Source of the DNA: Micrasema longulum
Taxonomy: Eukaryota; Arthropoda; Insecta; Trichoptera; Brachycentridae
Length of the DNA: 64,000 nucleotides
NCBI GenBank assembly: GCA_022494885.1
Contig: JAGVSM010003784.1
Span: forward strand, 53,293-117,292
Direction: 5' to 3'
The number at the start of each line of letters is the position of its first letter. The stretch's first letter is position 1. The notes below the pieces were generated by a model. The model was not told the DNA's origin. It did no database searches and was given only the letters and a program-made list of their open reading frames with translations. Made by a program: the position numbers and the translations under genes. Positions 10,780-20,707 of the stretch are shown here, in pieces.

Positions 10780-11004
10780 AAAGTTCGTAAATGACCTCCT
10801 TTATCTAACAGCAACTAAAGATCTCTTTATACAAACTTAAAAATTAAATGTAACTGAACTCTTTTAACTAGAATCCTTAAAATTTATTCATAAATTAGCC
10901 ACTGATGTTATTGTAGTTGAAGAACTAAAACTTGATTATTTTTAAAGTAAGTATGAACACAATACGAGAATATGAGAACAATATCATAAAAAATTTTCTT
11001 AAAC
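10780..11004 (+). mobile_element. LINE family alpha, upstream half, split by FB copy 2
   Basis: With a few stops in one frame, the translation reads KFVNDLLYLTATKDLF, KLNVTELF, LESLKFIHKLATDVI and then, after a frame change, YEHNTRI and EQYHKK. These match the minus-strand fragments at 5592-5813 and 1283-1490. The element breaks off at 11004-11016 in the target sequence of a foldback insertion and resumes at 11339. Confidence 0.65.
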
Positions 11005-11016
11005 GAGACAAGGACA

Positions 11017-11338
11017 ATGTTTGATTATGTCCAAATGCTTGCAGACTGGCTGGATTTCCTCCCTAGGGAGTTGTTCATATTTAAATTTATTTCAACAGAG
11101 AGGGAAAATGTTTTTGAGAAGGGAATATGGAAGTCTAGGCATTTACAGGGTTTATGACCTGTCATTGAACATATGGAAGAGTTGAGGAAATGTGGATGTT
11201 CAAACATGGGCAGAATGGTGAATGTTACACAGTGTGTAAAAACCAGCCAATGACAGGTCATAAGCCCTGTGAATGCCTAGACTTCCATATACCCTTCTTA
11301 AAAACATTTTCCCTCTCTGTTGAAATAAATTTAAATAT
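11017..11338 (-). mobile_element. FB foldback element, copy 2 (subfamily B), inside a LINE
   Basis: This 322-bp element is flanked by the exact 12-bp repeat GAGACAAGGACA at 11005-11016 and 11339-11350. Inverted arms surround a short centre near 11165-11185. On the minus strand it starts ATATTTAAATTTATTTCAAC and ends with CATTTGGACATAATCAAACA. This is the same end pattern as copies 1, 3 and 4, but with the sequence differences of a second subfamily also seen at 57862-58104 and 61260-61452. Removing it and one repeat joins the two halves of LINE family alpha. Confidence 0.8.
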
Positions 11339-11560
11339 GAGACAAGGACAGTCTAATAAATCAGACTTATCAGACTAATAAACCAGAGTCTGAAATTATA
11401 CAATACACTACTAGACAAAACTAAACAAAAGACTCAGGCAACCTTTAGAAAATATGTTCAACATAATATTATGAAATTATACAATAAAATTTCAGACAAA
11501 ACGAATCAAAAGACTTAGACAACCTTTACAAAAGATGTTAAACTTTATTTATTAATTAAT
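11339..11560 (+). mobile_element. LINE family alpha, C-terminal half, with an 81-bp duplication
   Basis: After the target repeat the LINE frame continues with RQGQSNKSDLSD and then LKLYNTLLDKTKQKTQ. A block of 81 bp (27 codons) is duplicated in tandem, at 11392-11472 and 11473-11553. The second copy reads KLYNKISDKTNQKT and then a stop. The 'LKLYN.L.DK' motif is the C-terminus seen in the copy at 1283-1441. Confidence 0.65.
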
Positions 11561-12200
11561 TTATTTTTAATTGGAAAAAAAACAACAGTTTTTACATATA
11601 TTGTATACAAAAAATAAAAATACATGTGAACGAAAATTGTGAAAACAGTCAATAAAAAGTCACAGTGGTGTAAGATATTGATTAAATACATTCTCGATAT
11701 CAAAACAAAAGCAATCAACAATTGTAAGGCACTTAAAAGTTGCAAATAGTTTTTTTTTAAATATTCTCAAATACAGTTATAAAAATAAAGTTAATAGAAA
11801 CAAGATAAATTCAAATTTAAAAAATAAGAAAAGAAAAAAGTTATATAAAAATAATGTAAAAGGAACAAAAATATTATAATAAACATACGAATACATACAA
11901 AATTACTTACATCGTAAAACTAAACGGGTGTACTGTCTATAAGAATTTTTCTATATTTCATATAAGAAAGATGAAAAATGTCTGCGTAACCGGAGAGAAC
12001 AGTATTATAATAATGACATGATCTAAAGAAAAAGTCGTTTTTCCTTGAGTTAGTCCTAGGTACTGGCAAATTAAATGTAGTATGGAGTCTGGTTCTGTTA
12101 GGTACAAGGCATTCTAAAGAACTTGTAAGTAAGGGGCAGTCTACGACGTTGTTTACTAGTTTAAACAGGCATATATGATCTGCAATCACTCTTCTATACT
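11540..12200 (-). mobile_element. LINE C-terminus and 3'-untranslated region
   Basis: The minus-strand frame at 11920-12189 (89 codons) reads DHICLFKLVNNVVDCPLL, then LVPNRTRLHTTFNLPVPRTN and RSCHYYNTVLSGYADIFHLS. This order ('l.klvn..vdcp.Ll..l...vP..r.R....f..P..rtn', then 'R....yN') is the end of Jockey/R1-type polymerases. Sequence down to a T-rich run near 11540 is the AT-rich 3'-untranslated part. Little decay is visible inside the frame. Confidence 0.7.
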
Positions 12201-12224
12201 CCAGAGTTTAATATTATCATTAAC

Positions 12225-12630
12225 AGTAGAATATGAATTTTAAAAAATATATATATTATTTTGTTAAATGTACGTATGTAATCGGAAAGGATTTAAAATA
12301 AATATCACATAAATAAATAAAACCTTGATAAATATTAAATTATGTGTAATGAATGTCGAATTCAGTATATTTAACTTCATTTAAATTAAGCCATATCATT
12401 TCTATCGGAGCGGTGCGGTGGTTTAAATATCAATGAGAAACTTATGACGAAATCAACAGATGTGGGAAGGAACTAGGTAAACGAGCTAATGTATAATTCC
12501 CAGATTTAGGCGCAAAACACATGAAGAGGAATGTACTTTCTTTACCTTGAGTTTTGTCCCTGAATACGGGCTATAAAAATTGAATAAAAAATTAAAACAT
12601 GTAAGTATTTATATTTATGTACTAAGTGTT
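12225..12630. other. Unassigned AT-rich stretch
   Basis: No gene or repeat recognised. A short GC-richer patch (CGGAGCGGTGCGGTGG) lies at 12406-12421. Confidence 0.35.
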
Positions 12631-12645
12631 AACATAAGTTGTATT

Positions 12646-13498
12646 CACATATTACAACAGAGATAAAGAACATTAAGGAAAAGGTCATATAGAATTCTAG
12701 GCATCTACAGGGCTTATGACCTGTCATTGGCTGGTTTAAGTGGCCACTTTACACACTATGTAACATTCACCATTCTGCCCATATTCGAACATTATTCCTT
12801 CAATTCTTTCATCTGTTGATGTTTGTGAAGTCAAAGAGCTGAAACCATTATTTATGCAGGTGAGATTCATGTAATTAGGTATTTTATTACGAAAATGGCG
12901 CTATATAAGTTATCCATAATAATAACGCCTGAAAATCTTATTCGTTCAATTTCTATACTTCTTCGTGGACCAGGTGGACTTATCAATAATATTTTGAGTT
13001 TGTCCAAATTTTCATCTCTGTTGTAATATGTTAATATAAACAGCTCCCCAGGGAGTTGAATCGAGTCTTTGTCTACAAAAATTTAGACAAACTCAAAATA
13101 TTGTTGATAAATCCTCCTGGTCCACGAAGAAGTATAGAAATTGAAAAAATAACATTTTCAGGCGTTGCTTAGTATGTAGGTGAAATAATTCAATTAGATG
13201 AATCTCACCCCCATAAATAAAGGTTTCAGCTCTTTAATTTCACAAACATCAACAGATGAAAGAATTGAAGGAATATAGATGTTCGAATATGGGCAGAATG
13301 GTGAATGTTACACAGTGTTTGAAGTGGCCATTAAACCAGCCAATGACAGTTCATAAGCCCTGTAGATAGCTAGACTTCTATATTATCTTATCTTAAATGC
13401 TATTCATTTCTGTTGTAATATGTTAACATGAACAGCTTCCCAGGGAGTTGAATCCAGTCTTTGTCTACAAAAATTTGGACAAACTCAAAATATTTTTG
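12646..13498 (+). mobile_element. FB foldback element, copy 3 (compound)
   Basis: An 853-bp element is flanked by the exact 12-bp repeat ATAAGTTGTATT at 12634-12645 and 13499-13510. It starts ACATATTACAACAGAG and ends with GGACAAACTCAAAATATTTT. Arms at about 12650-12880 and 13165-13430 are inverted copies. The centre has a second inverted pair (TTCGTGGACCAGGTGGACTT near 12963 and its complement near 13105) enclosing another FB tail (12985-13100), so the interior is a nested palindrome. No coding capacity. Confidence 0.75.
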
Positions 13499-13607
13499 AT
13501 AAGTTGTATTTGTTTTTTTTCCAAATGAAAAAAACAAGAGGATACAAAAAAATACGACAAAGTAGTCAATAATATATTCGCCATTTTTATTTTGCAACAA
13601 AGTACCC

Positions 13608-14440
13608 AAAAAGAAAATCCCCTTAATAATATTTAAGGGAGTTATCAAAGGAATATCTGAAACAGATCTAAACGAATCACTCGTAAAACAAAATTCCAGC
13701 TTTGTTATTAAAGATAAAATTAAAATATTATACAACAAGAGACATAGGAACCCTCTACTTGCCAATATAATTTGTGAGTGTTCACCAGACTAATGGTTTA
13801 CTATAACATCTTCAGTCAAGGCCAAGATCGGATTCCTGAGGGTGACTGTCGAAGGCGAGACACCCCTGGTGCAATGTTATTTCTGTATAGGATATGGACA
13901 TACCCAAAAGTACTGAACAGGTGTATCTCGACGTGGTTATTATGCGAAAGACCATTATACCTGGAAGTGTCCCAATAAAGGAGCAAAACAGACCTGCCGC
14001 AACTATGCCAACTTTGAAAAACAGGCTAAGCACAATGCGCTTAGTCATGACTGCCCAACAAGAATGTATTTTGACTCGCTTAGCCGTAAAAATATAAACT
14101 ACCCAAGCAGTTTCTCCCAGAATTACTTTTGTTAAGTCAAGGATGAAAATAACTCAAATAAATGCAGCATTGGAAGTAATTTGCGTATAATACAAATAAA
14201 TCTACAAATATCAAAGGCCGCTACTTCTGAGTTTTAACAATTGAGTAATAATTTCGACGTGACGCTTATTCAGGAACCTTACACGGCAAATAACGGAATC
14301 TGCTCTACTAAATGCCAAAAAAAAATTCAAGATACAAATTAGGTGTCGCGGGAAAATCTTGTTAAATCTGCCATCATTGTTTTCAACATTAACAATAAAA
14401 TATTATCGGAATTTACATTCAATAATGAGGCACTTAATCA
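13608..14440 (+). mobile_element. R1/Jockey-type LINE: gag zinc knuckles and start of endonuclease
   Basis: In one frame with few stops the translation reads IPLIIFKGVIKGISETDL, then IGFLRVTVEGETPLVQCYFC. This is the gag domain followed by a CCHC zinc knuckle (CYFCIGYGHTQKY, 13875-13913, where the last cysteine has become tyrosine). HYTWKCPNKGAKQTCRN follows as a second knuckle. Further down NLRIIQINLQISKAAT (from 14178) and LIQEPY open the ORF2 endonuclease domain. Stops at 13793 and 13914 and later ones make it dead. It lies directly downstream of FB copy 3. Confidence 0.75.
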
Positions 14441-14444
14441 ACGT

Positions 14445-16160
14445 CATATTTTTCTAAATTGCCGAATCTGCCGTTTGTACAAAAGGAAAGCCAAGTTGAC
14501 TAAGTGGCTGAATTTTAGTGTAAACTCGCATAAATAATGTAAGTAAAAAAACCCGCCCAATCTGCATGTGCATTTCACTATGCAGAAATCAGTCAGCCAT
14601 AAAAAAGTGAAACTGAGATAATAGCATATTTGTGAAAAGAGTAAATAAACAAATCTCCACAACAGTTAGAATGTTTTTGACTTAAACAAATGATAAACAA
14701 CAAATATATTAGATTTTTTTACATTACAAACAAGAATTTAATTATGTATTTGACCAGTTTGAATGATTTTTAAATTCGTTAAGATTTTCTAGTGCTGTGG
14801 GTGTTTTCTGCAAATTGAGAAATACCGTTTTTGTGATTGATACCATTTTCAGAAGGTGATTAAAACCATTTTTTGTATGAAAGCGGTCTGGATGTTTTTG
14901 GCAGAACATAGAATTGACCTTACTACATCCGATAACATCAATATCTATTTTTTTTTATTGTGGACTGGCTGCTTTCTGCATAACTACTTTTTAATTTCTT
15001 GTACAATTTCATGTGGGTAATTTATAATAAATTTTAAATTAATAATTAAGCACATTTAATACGCATATAATCCAAACGAAAACTTAATTATATAGATAAA
15101 TAAAATTATATCATGTGAATTTAAAGATCTCTATTTGCATTGAATAAAAGTTTTAAGCTGAACATTTTTATTTTATTCCATAAAATAAGGTTCCTATAAA
15201 AAACATTAAATAATAAAGAAAAAAATTAAAAACGTTTTAGAAAATTGGTAATTTTTTGTTTCTTAATTACGAGTACTTAAAATTGGGCAGAGGAAAAAAA
15301 TTTAAATTTGATTTTTAATTTAAACGTCTTCACGAAACAGTTTAATTTTTAAAACGGTATATGTTATTGCTATTTAAAAAAAAAACCGAAATGCCCAACT
15401 CTTATTGACATGCTTCTCTATATGTTACACACAAACGTCCATCAACTATTCTCAAATTAGGAATGGTGTTGGTCGACGAACTTTTACCAATAACAAACGC
15501 AAATAATAACATTCTGCCTGATTTGGATGAACAGTATATAATTTTCCTAAAGCATCTGTTGAAAATAAATTTGTCGCACACAGAACTGAGTCTCTTATCC
15601 CATCTGTCACAGAAACCCCTACATTACATCTGCAGTATTTGATATTAAAATTTGAAATCTACGTCAGTGCGTCACCGCCTGGGAGAAATAAAATAAGGTG
15701 ACGTAGTTATCAAAATTTCCACTGAATGTTTTTTTCAAAACGTCATAGAAACCCTAGTTCAAAACATCACGTTCAGTGGTTTTTTTATATTTTTTTATTT
15801 TTTATAAGCCTGTTAATCTAAGACTACGCTTTTTTATTTACTTTTATGTATCTTATTATCATGGCTATAATTTTTTTAAGTTTTGTAATTACTCCGCCCG
15901 TGACGTCACTACTTGTCGTCGGCGAGTTGTCCTGGCTGGAGAGTTGGCTTCTCGGAAGCCAAAAATTTATCCAACGGTATTCGTTCACTACCAAGAACTT
16001 GTAACTTAGTTCAAAGGAGTTCATTTTCGTAAAAACATTTTTGTCATACATTTTCGGGAGTACAATCAAATACCTTATATGAAAATGTACTAACTTAAAC
16101 TTATCCATAACTCAAATATCGTCAGTTGACTAAACTCATTGAGTACAGATTTTTCAACGG
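14445..16160. other. Unassigned AT-rich stretch
   Basis: I see no gene here. Short frames at 15776-16009 and on the opposite strand have no family signature. GTGACGTCACTACTTGTCGT near 15900 is a GC-richer island that contains a perfect CRE-like palindrome (TGACGTCA), possibly chance. Confidence 0.4.
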
Positions 16161-16163
16161 TAA

Positions 16164-16356
16164 TCGGGTTGTGGTCCCGTGGCTAGTGTAGCGGACTCAC
16201 GGATCAGAGGTTCGAGGTTCGAACCCCACTCTACCCTAACTTGATTTTCATTTTCTAAAAGTGAGAGTTTTACAAATAGTTGAAAATGGTCACCAAAATT
16301 TAAATATTTGGGTAAATTATAGGAACGCTAATATTTCTTTTCTTTAAAAAAAATAA
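16164..16356 (+). mobile_element. SINE family D, full-length copy
   Basis: A tRNA-related head starts TCGGGTTGTGGTCCCGTGGC and has an excellent box B, GGTTCGAACCC, at 16216-16226. The tail unit follows: GTGAGAGTTTTACAAATAG, AATGGTCACCAAAATTTAAA, GGAACGCTAATATTTC and an A-rich end. It is the most numerous SINE in the window, with relatives at 22680, 26815, 36490, 44930 and 58562, plus a degenerate one near 28738. Confidence 0.8.
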
Positions 16357-16359
16357 ATT

Positions 16360-17090
16360 TATTTACTCACATATTTTTGGCTTACTTAACTATTTCGAGA
16401 CATAAGTCCCACTTAAAAATATTTTTTTTTTTTTGTTTTTTTTTCTATTTTTTACAAGTGAAATAATACGGATGGCTTTTCACGGGTACGCTTTTTTTTG
16501 CATTGTATTTACTTATATAAAGAAAACTATTATTGGCCTGTAATATTGGTTTATTTGTAAATATTGTTTTTTTGTTACAATAACTGCTGTTGTATTCTTT
16601 TAATAAATAAAAATTTAAAAATAAATTAAATAAATAAACTCCATGGTACCAAAGTCCTGAGTTGAGTTGAAACTAATAATTAATGAACACAGTCTTTTGC
16701 AAAACTGCAGTGAGAAAATTTTGCAACCATAAACATTATTTCGGGTCGCTTAATAGACTTCATGTAAGAGATTGTTGAAAAATGTAGAATTTACTGACAT
16801 AAAGTTACTTTTAAGTTTTACCTATCACCCGACGATATTATACATCTATTAAATATTGTAAGTGGATATTTAGTTTCATTGTTTAAAAAAATATTTTTAA
16901 ATGTTATTGTTTAAATAAAAACACAATTACACTTCACGGGACCTTTATCATGAGCGAATACGTGACATAAATAAATTTAAATAATATGACACACAGTAAA
17001 CATGTCTACACCACCAGGCGAATATGACCTACAAAGACGTAAAAATGTAATAAAACATGACAAATTCTAAAAAAATAAAATACTAGTCAA
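16360..17090. other. AT-rich stretch, probably intron of the tetraspanin gene
   Basis: No repeat or open frame identified. It lies downstream (minus strand) of the donor site of the exon at 17101-17295, so it is intronic if that gene continues. The next exon should start near a CCG motif; I did not find it. Confidence 0.4.
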
Positions 17091-17100
17091 GTTGACTTAC

Positions 17101-17295
17101 CGTGTACTGCACATAGTCTATACTTTGGGTGAAGATAACGTTAGTATGGTTGTTGGCGATTCCGTGCCCATACATGTCCTGGAGTTCCACCAGCAGTCTG
17201 CTCTCCAAACCCTGAAGAGAACTCTCCTGTATGATGGCCATGGTGACGGTTGTACACACTGTGCTGATTGCCAGCACGACAAGACTGCAAGTGAC
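17101..17295 (-). CDS. Internal exon of a probable tetraspanin gene
   Basis: On the minus strand this is a 195-bp exon. It is preceded by a pyrimidine-rich tract ending in CAG (17296-17298) and followed by the strong donor GTAAGT (17095-17100). The frame is open throughout (65 codons, compatible with phase 0 at both ends) and is much GC-richer than its surroundings. It encodes a hydrophobic segment with VTCSLVVLAISTVCTTVTM, then the helix-like LQGLESRLLVELQDMYGHG, and ends with FTQSIDYVQYT. In tetraspanins (four-pass membrane organisers) the third transmembrane helix leads into the large extracellular loop, with 'L...L...L...Y' and then '..lD.iQ...CCG'. The CCG motif should open the next exon, so it is not seen. 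Which tetraspanin this is, I cannot say. It could also be another membrane protein, but the combination fits well. Confidence 0.65.
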
Positions 17296-17299
17296 CTGC

Positions 17300-18015
17300 G
17301 ATTAAAATTAGAAATATTTTATAAAGTGATGCAAGTTACGTTTTAAAGTTTATGTGATAAAAATTAAGTTAAAATAAAGTTTCATTGAAAATGTAAAAAT
17401 GATGCATATTACAAAGTTGAGTAAGTGAAGAATCTGTTTTTTTTAAGAGGAAGACAGTAAAACTCTTTTTATCTGAACTCCATTCATCCTAATTGCCAAA
17501 TATCCGGATCGTTATCAGGAAATGTGAAATAAAGTTGTTATACTCGCAATAACAAATAAAAAAAATGTGCGGCGGCCGGCACGTTTCTTCGTCAAAGCAA
17601 TTAACTTTGCTGGACATGTTTAAAAAAGTTTTAATGTGATAACATCTGGCACTCATTAATCCAGATAATTTAAGTTTTTCTGTACTTTCGTTTTTATTAT
17701 TTGCCCAAAAATTTGTATTTTTCAACCATTTACTAAAAGTCATAAATAACTTGTGCTTGAAAAATGGAAATCGAATTATTCATTATTTATTTATTTTTTA
17801 GAAATAAACCGTCGACAATGATATAATAACATAAAAAAGATACGGTTTAAAGGCAGACCAGCGAAGTTTCTAAATAAAAAGCATACATATTAAATTGTGG
17901 TACAAAAAAAAGGTATACTTATATAAATATATATATATATATATAGTTGGATAATTTATAAAGCGCCATTTTTGTGAAAATCACCTCAAGGGCAGTGTAC
18001 AATTAATAAATATCC
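17300..18015. other. AT-rich stretch, probably intron upstream of the exon
   Basis: No repeat or gene identified apart from a TA dinucleotide run at 17925-17944. It is intronic if the tetraspanin gene extends to higher coordinates on the minus strand. Confidence 0.35.
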
Positions 18016-18019
18016 CAGT

Positions 18020-18400
18020 ACGTTTTGCAGCTACAGAGCGCATGGACGGTTGGGATTCTAGTTCCTCGTTTTCAATTAAGATCAATCAAAAATTATAATA
18101 GATAGAGCTAGATTACAGGACGTCTTGCAGCTACAGAGCGCATAGACAGTTAGAAATTTAGCCCCCATTTACACATTTTAAAAATTGACAAATAAATTTA
18201 GTGTATTACAAAATAATAATAATATGAATAGTGAAAAGGAGTAAGATTACAACACGCCTTGCTGCTACTAAGCGCATCGACGATTGGAATTCTAGACCCC
18301 GTTTACAAAATTAAGGTATTTTAAAGATGATATATTAAACCTATATAACCAATCATCGTGCAGCTACAAAGCGCATGGATGAGAGGAATTCCAGCAAAGT
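18020..18400. repeat. Diverged tandem repeat with four conserved cores
   Basis: The core GCAGCTACAGAGCGCATGGA with a preceding ACG and a following GGAATTCTAG recurs four times, beginning at about 18027, 18127, 18261 and 18360. The spacings are 100, 134 and 99 bp. The sequence between the cores is AT-rich and poorly conserved, while about 35 bp of core is kept. It may be an old tandem array or a repeated binding site. It lies within the possible tetraspanin locus. Confidence 0.6.
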
Positions 18401-19110
18401 TAAAACAATATCAATAAATTTATAAAAAATAGAGTATAGTAGTAAATTGGTCAAGTGTTCATACCAAGAAGTAAGCAATAAAAAACTAAATAAATCAAAC
18501 ACTGTTTCAACTCCATGGTTAACAAAGGGAGATAGATGTCCGAAGAGAAGCTTTTGTAGACAGTAGGTAGATATCGTCGCCATGTGGCCCGCTGGCTAGT
18601 AGATAGTTTCTGGAAACGCACGTGTGTAGTACTATTATGCCTTTTGTTCCAATGACTTGGTGTCCATTTTGGTCCGTATTATTTCATTTTATGAGACGCA
18701 ACATTCCTGTTCAAATTCACTTCTTTACATGAATATTACACAAACGCGTGTATAAGCGGTTTGATTTATAATTTTGTATATTATTAGAAGGCAGATATTT
18801 GAAATATTATGTATTTATCAATAAATGTCAGTTCACTTTTAGTAGCACTGTTGTAATTTTTTAATTATGGGTGTAGTGTTCTAAATAGCAAAATTTAGGT
18901 ACTTTCGCGTCAAAAACTGATGCATTCTTAAACGGTTTTAAAGGATTCATATAAAATGTTATGATTTTAAGGTTACAGACGCACTATTTTTGTAGGTTTC
19001 CATTGTTCACTATTTGTCACATATTTTGTTAAGAATAAAGTATAAAACAATGCTATTAAATAAATAGTCTTCTTTTTTCCACTGTTTGTTGAAACATGAC
19101 TACACTACTA
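18400..19110. other. Unassigned AT-rich stretch
   Basis: I see nothing that I can name in it. Confidence 0.35.
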
Positions 19111-19189
19111 CACACTAATGATTTATAAACATTAACTCATTGTTTTCTAACATATAACAACTTATTTTCAGATTTATTATAAGATTATA

Positions 19190-19628
19190 AGCTACGGTTG
19201 GGGTATTGCTATTGGGGTATGCTTGTAGGTATTTATATGAGAATAAGTGTAGAGGTGTGTTTGTGTGCTTGTGTGTATTTGTGTGGGAGTAGGTATTCAG
19301 GTGTGTGTAAGCGTGAGCATCATTCAATACCAAGTGGGAGCGTATCGCAGCCAGAAAAAATGCGTCTTTATTGAGTTTAAAATATATTAAAGGGCATGTT
19401 AAATATATTAATAGATGAAAAAAAAGCATTATAGTTTGAGCAAGAACGGTAAAGGAAAGAGTGTTGTGCATAGTTAGTGCTACAGACTGGCAGATGGAAT
19501 AAATGCTTATTTCTTGTCACGCGAAAGAAAATATTAAGATGAATTCTGGAGAGTAGGTTAAAAGGGTCTACTTTATTATTTAATAATTTATATAAATAGT
19601 TTAATTCAGATAGTGCGTCTATCATCAT
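19190..19628 (-). mobile_element. LINE C-terminus and 3'-untranslated region (family beta)
   Basis: The minus-strand frame from 19628 reads ALSELNYLYKLLNNKVDPFN, then FRVTRNKHLFHLPVCSTNY, then SFLYRSCSNYNAFFSSINIF. A frameshift follows near 19400 and the other frame continues with FFLAAIRSHLVLNDAHAYTH. The conserved pattern 'l.klln..vdp..Ll..i...', 'thlFh.p...tny...sf..R.c..yN' is a Jockey/R1-type polymerase end. Another copy with almost the same protein lies at 33030-33345. A CA-rich 3'-untranslated region follows down to about 19190. Confidence 0.7.
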
Positions 19629-19870
19629 TATTCCAATTTCCGCGCCCGGTGGTGGATAGTACTTTGCATTTGTAAACCAAATGCAGCCTTTTCGGTCATC
19701 TTTACGTAAAAATAAGGAGATCAGCCCTGCGCTTCATGTGCATGTCCGCGATGAAATATTGTAGTTGAACTACCTTAAAAATCGATTTTGCACATCCATG
19801 CTGCCAGGAATCGAATCAATGACCTCGAAAATGGTAGGCGAACACACTAATCACTACAATACGAAGCGGA
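19617..19870 (-). mobile_element. SINE family A, minus-strand copy
   Basis: Reverse complement of the family at 1982-2250. The box B reads GATTCGATTCC on the minus strand (near 19807-19817), the body has the GCGGACATGCACATGAAGCG variant, and the end is an ATGATGATAGA tail at 19617-19630. It abuts the truncated 5' side of LINE family beta, so one may have inserted into the other. Confidence 0.7.
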
Positions 19871-19879
19871 TTAATCTGT

Positions 19880-20700
19880 CCTTCTTTTTACCTGAGAGCA
19901 GCGATCGAGTCGAAAACACTCGTCCAGTATTCTGGTTCTATTTCACACTCAACCGTGTTCTTCATCTGCCTAGATAAAGAGTGATTGAAATGACGTTATT
20001 AAATATTTTCAATATTTAAATCATTAACTTTGGGGTAAAACGTTTTGATAAATGCAACGGGGTTGTGTAATTTTGAGAAAAAATTGGCGGCACAAGATGT
20101 CCCCATTACGACGACTCAAAATAACAGATCCTGGCGCTTTCGAATAAGGAAGCCTGGCCCTAGCTAAACCAGTATAGAAGGCAGAGAGAAGATCAAATTA
20201 ATAAACAATAGTGTATATCCACTTACTGATTTTTCTGTGTATACCGGTATAGCTTCTAAAGGCATGTGTCCTATCACCACGTGGGTTTTATATTTTTCTG
20301 TAATAACTATAGTGAAGAGTGGGATTTGCATGTTTCAAAATTCGGTAAGAGATTATATTTATTATTTACATCTTAAAAGAAAATGTTGACAAATATTTTT
20401 AAAAAAAAATAATTAAATGGCTAATATGTAAACAAGGCTTCATATTGATTATTATTTTATGTTAATAGTCATCTATTTCATTTTTTGTAAAGAATTTCGT
20501 CTAGAAAATACGTATGATTTTAGTTCTTAATAATGTTTATATTACTTTTTAAATTTATATAATTTCTCTAACGTTTTTCTTTGTAAAGGAAAAATAAGAA
20601 ACCTGCTGCCAAGCCGGTTTCGCGGTTTAATGAGTCTCATTATTTTTCCTTTTATATTTTGTGTTCGTGTTAACCTTCTATCTATCTGTCTATCTATCAA
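19880..20700. other. Unassigned AT-rich stretch
   Basis: No gene. TCCACTTACTGATTTTTCTG near 20218 resembles the end of the inverted-repeat element at 48651, so a fragment of that family may be present. A (TCTA)n run lies at 20680-20707 just before the Helitron. Confidence 0.4.
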
Positions 20701-20707
20701 TCTTCTT

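Noticed and set aside
13400..13765. 121-codon hydrophobic minus-strand frame
   Set aside because: It overlaps FB sequence and the gag domain of a plus-strand LINE, which explains the openness.
17092..17346. Plus-strand open frame over the tetraspanin exon
   Set aside because: It is the mirror of a coding exon. Splice signals and protein features are on the minus strand.
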